Shown one piece after another: positions 54,059 through 64,000 of a DNA stretch of 64,000 nucleotides. Positions within the stretch are counted from its first letter, which is position 1, and each line of letters starts with the position of its first letter. Origin of the DNA: Enterovibrio nigricans DSM 22720 (lineage in GTDB: Bacteria > Pseudomonadota > Gammaproteobacteria > Enterobacterales > Vibrionaceae); the NCBI RefSeq assembly GCF_900167155.1, contig NZ_FUXU01000012.1, forward strand, positions 1-64,000. The letters run 5' to 3'. The notes beneath the pieces are model-generated. The model worked only from the letters and a program-made list of their open reading frames with translations, was not told the origin of the DNA and made no database searches. Made by a program: the position numbers and the translations under genes.

Positions 54059-55654
54059 ATGAATGCTCTTGATTATTCATTCTGTTTGAAAGTCGGTGAG
54101 GCCATTTGTCCTCAAGAAGATATTGAGTCATTTTGTGTGGCTCTCGGGCAAGTTTTTACCGACACATTTCAAGATGCGCACTGCCAACTTCTCATTGCAG
54201 AAAACGGTGATACGCAATGGCAACTACTGGCTGAAATGTCAGCAGAAACGTCAAATGTGTATACGCCTGCAACGTCGACTGATATTCAGTTCAATGCCCT
54301 GCTAAATCGTTTACTGGTATCCAGTGAATTACGCATTCAATCTGACCGCTTCCATCAGCTTGTTCGGCTGACTGTTCGCGGTAAGAATTACGGCTACTTT
54401 GTACTATCACTGCCGCAGACGATCAATATTGATGGGCATTCTCTTGATATGCTTTCCTTGTTGATTTCAGGCGCTTTGGACAGCCACCTTCAATACGAAG
54501 CCTGTATTGAAGAACAACTTGCTCACCAACAAACCGAGCAAAAGCGCGTACAAGAAGTCTGTTCGCAAAAAGGTTTGCTTGAACAGCTCCACATCCTACA
54601 TAAAATCTCGCTGCGTCTTTGGCATACCCATTCTCTCGACAATATGCTTCATACCGCCGTCTATGAGTGTATACATGCGCTTGAACTCGATCGTATGGCT
54701 ATTTTCCTCCTCAATACCCGCACGGGGTTAATGCGAGGCACATACGGTACCGACAGAGACGGTAGTGTGACGAACGAACAATGGTACTGCACAGCTATCC
54801 ATGAACATTTTCATGCAAAAACAACGCTGGATAGACGAAAGCACATTACTATTAACGACAACGCGCCACTCTATCATGACAGTAAAGAGGTTGGGACAGG
54901 GTGGAACGCAACTATCTCGCTATGGGATGGAGACGACCCGATTGGTTGGATCGCTTGCGACAACTTAATTACCGGAACACCACTTAAAAGCTATCACAGC
55001 GAACTTCTCAAATTGCTTGGCGTCACCATGTCACAGCATCTGATTCAACGCCGCGCACAAGATGAATTAAAAGCACTTAACCTGTCGCTGGAACACCGCG
55101 TTGCAGAGCGCACAGCCCAACTTGAAGAGGCGAATAAAAGGCTGAGTCGCATATCACGCGAAGATAGCCTAACGATGGTGCCTAATCGCCGCATGCTTGA
55201 TGAAAAAATGGAAGAAGAATGGCGTCGGGCTTTGAGACATCAAACACCAATGAGCATTCTGATCGTAGATATCGATCATTTCAAACAATTCAATGATACA
55301 TATGGCCATTCACTGGGTGACAAGTGTCTGTATCAAGTAGCAAAAGCGCTGAGTGATGTCGACCGACGAGCAGGCACAGTGCTTGCTCGATTCGGTGGCG
55401 AAGAGTTTGTATATCTTCTCCCAAACTGCGACCGTGATGCGGCGGAAATGATCGCCGAAAGAGCCCTGGACGCAATTCGTGACTTGCAAATCAAACATGA
55501 AAATTCGCCAGTTGCACCGTTTGTCACCGTCAGTATTGGCGGAAAATCCGCCCTTCCTGACAGAGTGGATGCGCAACAACAGTTATTCACCGATGCTGAC
55601 GTTGCACTGTATGAAGCGAAAAGCAAAGGGAAAAATCAGGCCTTTGTGTTGTAA
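54059..55654 (+). CDS. GAF-GGDEF diguanylate cyclase, without an inhibitory I-site
   Basis: A 531-aa cytoplasmic protein with no transmembrane helix. A divergent N-terminal region (about 1-150) is followed by a GAF domain (about 185-335), a short coiled coil (about 340-365) and a GGDEF domain (about 366-530). The active-site motif is ARFGGEEF. The metal site is in ILIVDIDHFKQFNDTYGHSLGD. The position of the RxxD inhibitory site reads RAGT, so product inhibition through that site is not expected. GGGGGAGT precedes the start. It converges on topB, and the two coding ends overlap by 19 bases. Confidence 0.9.
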   Translation: MNALDYSFCLKVGEAICPQEDIESFCVALGQVFTDTFQDAHCQLLIAENGDTQWQLLAEMSAETSNVYTPATSTDIQFNALLNRLLVSSELRIQSDRFHQLVRLTVRGKNYGYFVLSLPQTINIDGHSLDMLSLLISGALDSHLQYEACIEEQLAHQQTEQKRVQEVCSQKGLLEQLHILHKISLRLWHTHSLDNMLHTAVYECIHALELDRMAIFLLNTRTGLMRGTYGTDRDGSVTNEQWYCTAIHEHFHAKTTLDRRKHITINDNAPLYHDSKEVGTGWNATISLWDGDDPIGWIACDNLITGTPLKSYHSELLKLLGVTMSQHLIQRRAQDELKALNLSLEHRVAERTAQLEEANKRLSRISREDSLTMVPNRRMLDEKMEEEWRRALRHQTPMSILIVDIDHFKQFNDTYGHSLGDKCLYQVAKALSDVDRRAGTVLARFGGEEFVYLLPNCDRDAAEMIAERALDAIRDLQIKHENSPVAPFVTVSIGGKSALPDRVDAQQQLFTDADVALYEAKSKGKNQAFVL

Positions 55655-57570
55655 CGCTTTTTCCTGAATCCGCCCTTCCCTTTTTTCTTGGTAAATGTTG
55701 AAGGCTGTGCCGGCAGTGATCGCAAACTCTCCGGCAAAGGTCCTTTCCTGACTTCTTCCATCAAGCTTTTTAATTCCAACTCAAGCTCTCCCATGAAAGG
55801 CTGGTAAGCAGATTTTTTTTCTGCCATATCATGCAACTGCCTTTCCCATTGTGCTGTCATATCAGGATAAGAAGCTTTTGACGGTAGTGCATCAATCAAT
55901 CCAAACCCCGATGGTGTCGCCTTGATTTGTTTACCTTCACGAGAAAGTAATCCGCGTTTAAATAACAAATCGAGGATCCCTGCACGCGTCGCTTCGGTGC
56001 CTAAACCGTCAGTGTCTCTTAGTATCTTTTTCAGTGAGGTGTCTTGTACGAAACGGGCGATACCCGTCATAGCCTGTAGTAACGTGGCCTCAGTAAAATG
56101 TCGTGGCGGCTCAGTCATACAATCTTTAATATCACCACGCAGGCACGTCAATATCGTGCCTTTATCAAGCGGCGGAACGAGGCTTTCTAAGTCTTCTTTT
56201 GGCGTTTGTGATTCTCGGGAAAGCAATGCTCGCCATCCCTCAATCATCAGCTTTTTACCTTTAGCGACAAAAAGGCCACCTGCAATATCAAAGGTAAGTT
56301 TTGCCTCAGCATATTCAGCCGATGGGTAAAACTGCATTAAGTACTGACGCGCAATCAGCTCGTAGACATTCAGTTCTCTGCCACTGAGCGTACTGGCGCT
56401 TTTTCCTGTCGGAATAATGGCATGGTGCGCTTCCACTTTGCTGTCGTTCCATGCTTTAGATTTCAAGGATATGTTTGCACCGTCAACAGCTTTTCCCAAG
56501 GAAGACGCCGTTTTCTTAACCGCCTGAATCACCGACGTCGCTTCTTTAAAATGGTCTTTGGGTAAATAGCGGCAATCTGAGCGCGGGTAAGTAATAAGCT
56601 TGTGCTTCTCGTACAATGCCTGACAGCAAGCCAATACATCCGCAGCACTCATGTTATAGCGTTTGGCTGCATCTATCTGAAGAGTGGAAAGGCTATAGGG
56701 CAAAGGCGGTGCCTGTTTGCTGCTCTTTCGTTCGGCTTCAGTAACGGATGCAGGCTGTCCTTCTATACGTTTAGCGACGTTCTCCACCAGCTTACGCGAT
56801 AGAACACGGCCTTCTTCATCCTGCCAAGGCTGACAAGACTCACTTGGCTGCCAACGTGCGAGAATGTCACTTCCGTTACACGGTATCACGGCATCGAGTT
56901 GATAAAATGGCTTGGGAACAAAGTCAGACACCTCTCTGTCTCGCCGAACGACCAAACCCAACACAGGCGTTTGTACGCGCCCTACTGACAACACGCCTTG
57001 ATAACCGGCCTGCTTGCCCAGCAAGGTATAAGCGCGTGACATGTTCATGCCGTAAAGCCAATCAGCACGAGAACGAGCAAGCGCGGAAACAGATAAGGGC
57101 ACAAAATCTAGATTGCTTTTCAACGAAGAAAGGGCTTTTGTAACTGCTGACGTATTCAAATCGTTGATCAAAAGCCGTTGAATTCGCTGTTTCTTGGCTG
57201 CAGGTAGTTTTGCAAAACTGAACACTTCATCCACCAGCAACTGACCTTCGCGATCGGGGTCACCCGCGTGCACAATCTCATCGAACTGTTTCAGCAACCG
57301 CTTTACGACAGCCAACTGTTTCGCGGCCGATTTACGCGGTTTAAGGATCCACTGCTCAGGAAGGATAGGGAGGTGCTCTAGTCGCCAAACTTTGTACTTT
57401 TCGTCGTAAGCATCTGGCTCGGCTTGTTCTAAAAGGTGACCGATGCACCAAGTCACCGTATCCCCATTTCCGGCAACAACGAATCCTTCGTTATTTTTGT
57501 GTGGTTTCGGTAATGCAGCAACAATCGCGCAGCCAAGACTGGGTTTTTCGGCAATAAAGAGACGAGCCAT
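55636..57570 (-). CDS. topB: DNA topoisomerase III
   Basis: A 644-aa type IA topoisomerase that decatenates DNA through single-strand passage. The Toprim domain begins MARLFIAEKPSLG and has HAGDPDREGQLLVDEV. The active-site Tyr is in KLITYPRSDCRYLP. The C-terminus is short and Lys-rich (FTKKKGKGGFRKK) without zinc fingers. Start chosen to match the family MARLFIAEKP; two residues upstream are possible. The last 19 bases overlap the 3' end of the GGDEF gene on the other strand. Confidence 0.94.
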   Translation of the reverse strand: MARLFIAEKPSLGCAIVAALPKPHKNNEGFVVAGNGDTVTWCIGHLLEQAEPDAYDEKYKVWRLEHLPILPEQWILKPRKSAAKQLAVVKRLLKQFDEIVHAGDPDREGQLLVDEVFSFAKLPAAKKQRIQRLLINDLNTSAVTKALSSLKSNLDFVPLSVSALARSRADWLYGMNMSRAYTLLGKQAGYQGVLSVGRVQTPVLGLVVRRDREVSDFVPKPFYQLDAVIPCNGSDILARWQPSESCQPWQDEEGRVLSRKLVENVAKRIEGQPASVTEAERKSSKQAPPLPYSLSTLQIDAAKRYNMSAADVLACCQALYEKHKLITYPRSDCRYLPKDHFKEATSVIQAVKKTASSLGKAVDGANISLKSKAWNDSKVEAHHAIIPTGKSASTLSGRELNVYELIARQYLMQFYPSAEYAEAKLTFDIAGGLFVAKGKKLMIEGWRALLSRESQTPKEDLESLVPPLDKGTILTCLRGDIKDCMTEPPRHFTEATLLQAMTGIARFVQDTSLKKILRDTDGLGTEATRAGILDLLFKRGLLSREGKQIKATPSGFGLIDALPSKASYPDMTAQWERQLHDMAEKKSAYQPFMGELELELKSLMEEVRKGPLPESLRSLPAQPSTFTKKKGKGGFRKKRYNTKA

Positions 57571-57626
57571 AAGCACTCAGACAATAAAGTAATTGCTCAC
57601 AATCTAACGAAAAATGAAGACGCACA

Positions 57627-57662
57627 CAAGATTTAACTGGATATACATCCAGTTAAATCTTG
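57627..57662. promoter_or_regulatory. 36-base perfect palindrome upstream of topB
   Basis: CAAGATTTAACTGGAT (57627-57642), loop ATAC and ATCCAGTTAAATCTTG (57647-57662). It lies between the nitroreductase stop and the topB start, 57 bases upstream of the latter. There is no T-tract. It could end the nitroreductase transcript or be an operator of topB. The centre AACTGGATATACATCCAGTT has CTG-N10-CAG symmetry resembling a LexA box, though with CTGG/CCAG in place of CTGT/ACAG. Confidence 0.55.
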
Positions 57663-57683
57663 GCAATATACAGAAGAAATAGA

Positions 57684-58232
57684 TCAGAGATATTTCACGT
57701 ATTTATTCGTATCACGCTTTGGCGCATTTGCTGGTGTACAGTCCGGTGTACCTACGTATAGGAAACCCACAATTTCATCGTCACCAGAAACACCAAAAGC
57801 CTCTCGCACACTCGGATGATAGGCCCATTTCCCCGTACGCCAAAAGCCTTGAAAACCTTGGGCTACAGCTGCCATTTGCATGGCTTGTGCTGCACAACCC
57901 GCTGAGATGTGTTGCTCAATAACAGGCACTTTGTCGTGCAGTTTGGTTCGGGCGATAACCGTGATAACCATGGGCGCACGAAACGGTGCATTGGTGGTTT
58001 TCTCTATGACAGCAGGATCTTCGTTATCCGCTTCTGCTGCCGTTTTTAGAATGGCTGATAGCTTTTCCAGCCCTTCTCCCGTCGCGATAACAAACTCCCA
58101 AGGCGTTAATGCACCATGATCTGGGGCTCTTAGCCCAGCAGCAATCATATTCTCCAGTGCATCCCTAGAAGGTGCGGGTGCCAAAAGGCGTGGAATCGAA
58201 CGACGTTGAGTAAGAAGGCTTAAAGCATCCAT
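57684..58232 (-). CDS. YdjA-family nitroreductase
   Basis: A 182-aa FMN-dependent small nitroreductase-fold protein, same length class as E. coli YdjA. MDALSLLTQRRSIPRL and AAGLRAPDHGALTPWEFVIA fit the flavin-binding N-terminus, and SAGCAAQAMQMAAVAQGFQG the dimer core. The start at 58232 matches YdjA; a longer upstream frame would run through a hairpin and lacks similarity. Substrate unknown. It lies downstream of fadH with a hairpin between. Confidence 0.88.
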   Translation of the reverse strand: MDALSLLTQRRSIPRLLAPAPSRDALENMIAAGLRAPDHGALTPWEFVIATGEGLEKLSAILKTAAEADNEDPAVIEKTTNAPFRAPMVITVIARTKLHDKVPVIEQHISAGCAAQAMQMAAVAQGFQGFWRTGKWAYHPSVREAFGVSGDDEIVGFLYVGTPDCTPANAPKRDTNKYVKYL

Positions 58233-58272
58233 ATAAATCCCGAGATTAAAAACAATTGAACTTACAAACAAA

Positions 58273-58321
58273 AAATACCACAAATCCAACGGGATAAATC
58301 CCCTCAAATTTTGTGGTATTT
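58273..58321 (-). terminator. Hairpin between fadH and the nitroreductase gene
   Basis: AAATACCACAAA (58273-58284) and TTTGTGGTATTT (58310-58321) are perfect 12-base arms enclosing a second small palindrome GGGATAAATCCC (58291-58302). On the minus strand it lies 21 bases after the fadH stop and its distal arm is followed by TTTG, so it is a likely fadH terminator or attenuator. Confidence 0.6.
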
Positions 58322-58342
58322 CCTCATTCAAGTAGGGATACC

Positions 58343-60370
<2,028 letters not shown>

Positions 60371-60376
60371 TTATAA

Positions 60377-60395
60377 TTTCTGGTCTGACCAACAT
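60377..60395. promoter_or_regulatory. Predicted FadR operator of fadH
   Basis: TTTCTGGTCTGACCAACAT contains the full palindromic FadR core CTGGTCnGACCA (60380-60391). It is in the fadH promoter region, where FadR would repress transcription without long-chain acyl-CoA. Confidence 0.72.
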
Positions 60396-60512
60396 AACCT
60401 AGTTAAGCAAAAATTCAAACAACTGTTTACATTTTCACAACACAAATCAAAGCTAGGTAATCCAAACAGGATTCGTTACGATTACACTTAGGACAAGAAG
60501 CTGGATAACCAA

Positions 60513-62369
60513 ATGAAAACGCTTTTTAAATTTATCGGTAATGTGCTGAAGTGGATCTGGAAGACCATCACGTTTGCACGTCAGTTGCTGCTAAATCTCA
60601 TTTTTATAGGAATTTTGGTGGCAATCTACTTTGCCGTCACAACCGAACATACACCCACACCAAACCCACAAGAACAGCCGACTCGCGCATTACTCGTTGA
60701 CCTTTCGGGGCCCATTGTAGAAAAGCAGCGTCGCCTCGACCCGTACGACTTCGCAGCACGTAACTTATTCGGCCAACAGATTCAGTTTGAAAACGTACTT
60801 TATGACGTGGTTGATCAAATTCGTGCCGCGGCAAAAGACGACAAGATAAACGGCATGGTGCTCAGTCTGTCTGATATGTCAGAAACCAGTTTGACCAAGC
60901 TGCGTTATATCGCCAAAGCCATTAACGAGTTCAAAGCAACCGGCAAGCATGTTGTCGCCATTGGTGGTCATTACAGTCAAAGTCAGTATTATCTTGCGAA
61001 CTATGCTGATGAAGTGCTGATGGCACCCGACGGCGCGGTATTATTGCGAGGCTACGGCACCTACAACCTCTACTTCAAAGACTTACTGAAGAAGCTGGAT
61101 ATCACCACACATGTGTTCCGCGTAGGTACTTATAAATCATTTGTAGAGCCTTATACGCGCACCGACATGTCAGATGAGGCTAAAGAGTCCAACGCAGTTT
61201 GGCTAAATCAACTTTGGGGAGCATATGTTGACGATGTAGCCGCAAACCGCGGTATTCCCCCGGAGTCATTGTCGCCAAACTCCAAAACCTTGCTGAAGAA
61301 TCTTAATGCTGTCGATGGTGATTTTGCATTACTGACACAAAAAATGGGACTCGTTGATGCATTGCTGACCCGCCAGCAAATCCGCGCCAAACTGGCGGAG
61401 GTTTTTGGCAGCAATGGTGAAGACAGTTTTAACTACGTCAGTATTTATGACTACGCACCTCACGCCTTTACCCTCCCAAGTGCAAACCAAATCGCGGTGG
61501 TTGTCGCAAGTGGCGCGATCATTGATGGATTTGAAACCGAAGGTACAGTAGGCGGCGATACCACTGCGGGCTTACTGCGAGAGGCTCGCCTGAATAGTGC
61601 GATTAAAGCCGTTGTGCTTCGTGTCGACAGTGCAGGCGGCAGTGCCTTCGCTTCCGAAGTTATTCGCAACGAAGTGGATGCATTGAAAGAAGCAGGTAAA
61701 CCTGTTGTCGTTTCCATGTCTTCCGTTGCAGCTTCTGGTGGTTACTGGATTTCTACTAGTGCCAATAAGATCATCGCACAGCCAACGACAATCACGGGTT
61801 CTATTGGAATTTTCGGGATATTGACCACCTTTGAAGATGCACTGGCAAAATACGGCGTATACAGTGACGGCGTAGGCACCACACCGTTTGCAGGCGTTGG
61901 CGTAACACGTGCTTTGCCTGAAAAAATTGGTGAGATGATGCAATTGGGCATCGAAAATGGCTACCAACGTTTCATTAGCCTTGTTGCTAACCAGCGTAAT
62001 CTGTCCATCCAAGATGTCGACTTAGTCGCGCAAGGTCGAGTGTGGACGGGATACGATGCAATGAAACGTGGCCTTGTTGACCAACTCGGTGATTTTGACG
62101 ACGCCATTATTGCAGCAGCAGAGCTTGCAAACATTGAGAAGTATTCACTGAATTGGATGGAGGAACCACTGTCTCCAGCGCAGCAGTTTATTGTTGAGTT
62201 GATGAACCAGGCAACAGTAGCCTTGGAGCTCAATACGCAATTCAAATTGCCTTCCGCGATTCAAGAATTCGCGGAGGTTGCATCCGGCGAAATGAGTAAC
62301 TTAAATAACTTTAACGACCCCAATGGCCGCTATGCCATGTGTCCAAATTGCCGTTATTTTGAAAACTAA
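60513..62369 (+). CDS. sppA: Signal peptide peptidase SppA (protease IV)
   Basis: A 618-aa inner-membrane serine protease with a tandem S49 fold. The membrane anchor is about residues 26-43. The catalytic Lys208 is in VFRVGTYKSFVEPYTR and the nucleophile Ser408 in VAASGGYWIS, agreeing with the Lys/Ser dyad of E. coli SppA. It degrades cleaved signal peptides on the periplasmic side. sppA-ansA order is as in E. coli, but a terminator lies between. Confidence 0.95.
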   Translation: MKTLFKFIGNVLKWIWKTITFARQLLLNLIFIGILVAIYFAVTTEHTPTPNPQEQPTRALLVDLSGPIVEKQRRLDPYDFAARNLFGQQIQFENVLYDVVDQIRAAAKDDKINGMVLSLSDMSETSLTKLRYIAKAINEFKATGKHVVAIGGHYSQSQYYLANYADEVLMAPDGAVLLRGYGTYNLYFKDLLKKLDITTHVFRVGTYKSFVEPYTRTDMSDEAKESNAVWLNQLWGAYVDDVAANRGIPPESLSPNSKTLLKNLNAVDGDFALLTQKMGLVDALLTRQQIRAKLAEVFGSNGEDSFNYVSIYDYAPHAFTLPSANQIAVVVASGAIIDGFETEGTVGGDTTAGLLREARLNSAIKAVVLRVDSAGGSAFASEVIRNEVDALKEAGKPVVVSMSSVAASGGYWISTSANKIIAQPTTITGSIGIFGILTTFEDALAKYGVYSDGVGTTPFAGVGVTRALPEKIGEMMQLGIENGYQRFISLVANQRNLSIQDVDLVAQGRVWTGYDAMKRGLVDQLGDFDDAIIAAAELANIEKYSLNWMEEPLSPAQQFIVELMNQATVALELNTQFKLPSAIQEFAEVASGEMSNLNNFNDPNGRYAMCPNCRYFEN

Positions 62370-62373
62370 GCGC

Positions 62374-62399
62374 ACCCCGGCATCTGCCGGGGTTTTTTT
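62374..62399 (+). terminator. Terminator after sppA
   Basis: ACCCCGGCA (62374-62382) and TGCCGGGGT (62385-62393) form a 9-bp stem followed by a T-tract. Confidence 0.9.
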
Positions 62400-62455
62400 C
62401 GTGGTTGGGGGACGTATAATGCGCCCACACTTACGAACAGATTGATGTTGTGAAG

Positions 62456-63466
62456 ATGGAAAGAAAACATATTTATATCGCCTATACAGGCGGCACAATT
62501 GGCATGTTGAAGTCAGAGCAAGGCTACATCCCGGTCTCTGGTTTCATGCAGCAGCAACTTCAACAGATGCCAGAATTCCATCGTCCAGAGATGCCAGAAT
62601 TCACTATTCACGAATACAGCCCCCTCATCGACTCTGCGGACATGACACCTGCAGAGTGGCAGCGTATCGCTGATGATATTCGTGACAACTATGACAACTA
62701 CGATGGCTTCGTGATCCTTCATGGTACCGACACCATGGCATACACTGCATCTGCACTTTCTTTCATGCTGGAAAATCTCGATAAGCCTGTGATTATTACT
62801 GGCTCTCAAATTCCGCTTGCAGAGCTGCGCTCTGACGGTCAGGCGAATTTACTCAATGCCTTGCACATTGCAGCCAACTACCCAATCAATGAAGTGACGT
62901 TGTTCTTTAACAATCAGCTACTCCGAGGGAACCGAAGCACAAAATCGCATGCAGATGGCTTCAATGCATTTACGTCTCCAAACCTGCCTCCGCTGCTCGA
63001 AGCTGGTATCAACATTCAACTGCTGGGTGGTGAGATAAACAAGCAGCCAGACGGTGCATTCAAAGTACATACCATTACTGAACAGCCCGTTGCCATTATC
63101 ATGATGTACCCAGGCATTTCACCTGATGTCATTCGTAATGCACTGAAGCAACCCGTTAACGCAATGATCCTTCTCACCTTTGGTGTTGGCAATGCGCCAC
63201 AGAATAAAGAGTTGTTGGGCTTACTGCGAGAAGCAAGCGATCGGGGTGTGGTTGTGGTAAATCTGACGCAGTGTCTGGCCGGTAAAGTCAACATGGGAGG
63301 CTATGCTACGGGCTGCGCGCTCGCTGAATCCGGTGTACTAAGCGGGTTCGATATGACACCGGAAGCGGCATTGGCAAAACTGCATTTCTTGTTGAGCCAA
63401 GATTTGCCAATGACAGAAATCCGTACGCAGCTACAAACTAACCTTCGAGGGGAGTTGTCCCTCTAA
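62456..63466 (+). CDS. ansA: Cytoplasmic L-asparaginase I
   Basis: A 336-aa type I asparaginase hydrolysing asparagine to aspartate and ammonia. The nucleophile Thr motif is IAYTGGTIGM and the second active-site region is VILHGTDTMAYTASAL. It lacks a signal peptide, as expected for AnsA in contrast to periplasmic AnsB. ATG 62456 matches the E. coli start; an in-frame GTG at 62450 would add two residues. Confidence 0.94.
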   Translation: MERKHIYIAYTGGTIGMLKSEQGYIPVSGFMQQQLQQMPEFHRPEMPEFTIHEYSPLIDSADMTPAEWQRIADDIRDNYDNYDGFVILHGTDTMAYTASALSFMLENLDKPVIITGSQIPLAELRSDGQANLLNALHIAANYPINEVTLFFNNQLLRGNRSTKSHADGFNAFTSPNLPPLLEAGINIQLLGGEINKQPDGAFKVHTITEQPVAIIMMYPGISPDVIRNALKQPVNAMILLTFGVGNAPQNKELLGLLREASDRGVVVVNLTQCLAGKVNMGGYATGCALAESGVLSGFDMTPEAALAKLHFLLSQDLPMTEIRTQLQTNLRGELSL

Positions 63467-63471
63467 ATACC

Positions 63472-63498
63472 AAAAACGGCCACAGGGCCGTTTTTTTT
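63472..63498. terminator. Bidirectional terminator between ansA and the DUF1315 gene
   Basis: AAAAACGGCC (63472-63481) and GGCCGTTTTT (63486-63495) with loop ACAG, T-tract on the right and A-tract on the left. It reaches the stop codon of the convergent DUF1315 gene. Confidence 0.88.
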
Positions 63499-63781
63499 AC
63501 TCTTCGTTCAATCTCTTCTGAACAATCGTATCCTGTCCGGAGGAAAACTCGCGCTTCAATTCGGATTTCGACTTTAATTTTATATCGCCACCGGCAGCAA
63601 CACTCATATGTTGAGGCTCCGTGTTGTGGCGTGACTGATACAGCATCACCAACTGCATCGCATTGTCACGCTGCTCCTTCGTCAGCGGCGTTCCTTCAGG
63701 CCATTTTCCGGTTTCTACCGCATAGCTCAATCGTTCAAACACGTCAGGTGTCACGCTTGATAACAGCTGCTCAATATCCAT
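63497..63781 (-). CDS. yeaC: DUF1315 (YeaC-like) protein
   Basis: A 94-aa soluble protein resembling E. coli YeaC: SSVTPDVFERLSYAVETGKW, LTKEQRDNAMQLVMLYQSRH and NTEPQHM. Function unknown. The ATG giving MDIEQLLSSV matches the family start; a frame eight residues longer upstream is less likely. GGAAGAGATTTTT precedes this ATG. The ~220 bases beyond it to the window end hold no gene I can support. Confidence 0.87.
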   Translation of the reverse strand: MDIEQLLSSVTPDVFERLSYAVETGKWPEGTPLTKEQRDNAMQLVMLYQSRHNTEPQHMSVAAGGDIKLKSKSELKREFSSGQDTIVQKRLNEE

Positions 63782-64000
63782 AAAAATCTCTTCCTTTACC
63801 TTCAATATGGGCGCACGGCAATGGCTTATCTTCTACACGTTTACACACATTTCACTGTCAGTCATTTGTCATACCAAAAGTCATTCTTTTTAAATGCTTT
63901 AGTGCAACACCTGACATGAATGTGAACATAATATTACTGATTTTAATATGAATACGCACCTGCAACCTTGTGCCCTTTGTGACAATTTGCCACCTTTGGC

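Noticed and set aside
58233..58331. N-terminal extension of the nitroreductase
   Set aside because: It would be translated across the fadH-nitroreductase hairpin and is not found in YdjA. The start at 58232 matches the family.

Overview
The window is a chromosomal segment from a gammaproteobacterium, almost certainly family Vibrionaceae (genus not resolved; Grimontia, Enterovibrio, Photobacterium and Vibrio are all possible). The evidence is a complete Rnf/Rsx operon followed by nth and gloA, a sodium-motor motY divergent from rnt, tandem fadL genes with a VolA-type lipase, the yejK/yejLM group, sppA-ansA, fadH and a CGFS glutaredoxin beside Fe-SOD. There are two tRNA genes and no insertion sequence, integrase or CRISPR array.

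Layout. 1-7.5 kb: tRNA-Asn, rsxABCDGE, nth, gloA. 7.7-13.7 kb: two tandem large HD-GYP proteins, the second broken by a 1-base frameshift. 13.8-15.5 kb: motY and rnt, divergent. 15.8-21.2 kb: two fadL paralogues and a lipoprotein lipase. 21.4-27.3 kb: a Na+/H+ antiporter-family gene, grxD, sodB, asd and an nhaC-type gene interrupted by an in-frame TAG. 27.6-30.0 kb: a yjiH/yjiG-like membrane pair and an M20 peptidase. 30.1-33.1 kb: a DctPQM TRAP transporter. 33.3-44.8 kb: a minus-strand polyol locus (SorC regulator, five-gene ABC importer with two ATPases, erythritol-kinase-like FGGY kinase, 2-hydroxyacid dehydrogenase, class II aldolase, GlpD/EryB-like dehydrogenase). 45.1-49.3 kb: a ygbA-like gene and an Hpt/hybrid-kinase phosphorelay pair. 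49.5-64 kb: yejK, yejLM, tRNA-Pro, a TSUP exporter, a GAF-GGDEF protein, topB, a YdjA-type nitroreductase, fadH, sppA, ansA and a DUF1315 gene.

How the genes work together. Rsx forms an inner-membrane ion-coupled electron-transfer complex. FadL1, FadL2, VolA and FadH form a fatty-acid and lysophospholipid scavenging set; FadR-like palindromes lie upstream of fadH, the fadL2-volA operon and, more weakly, fadL1. The HD-GYP pair beside motY and the GGDEF protein at 54 kb link the segment to c-di-GMP control. The 33-45 kb cluster looks like a self-contained polyol uptake and catabolism operon. Its kinase and oxidase resemble EryA and EryB, but EryC, TpiB and RpiB are absent and an aldolase plus an NAD-dependent dehydrogenase stand in their place. 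Its importer pairs one conventional ATPase with one whose catalytic motifs are substituted at four positions. This cluster is the best candidate in the window for an incompletely described system.

Limits: all family calls rest on reading translated sequence and motifs, with no database search. Terminators, operators and RNA structures were found by eye and not folded computationally.
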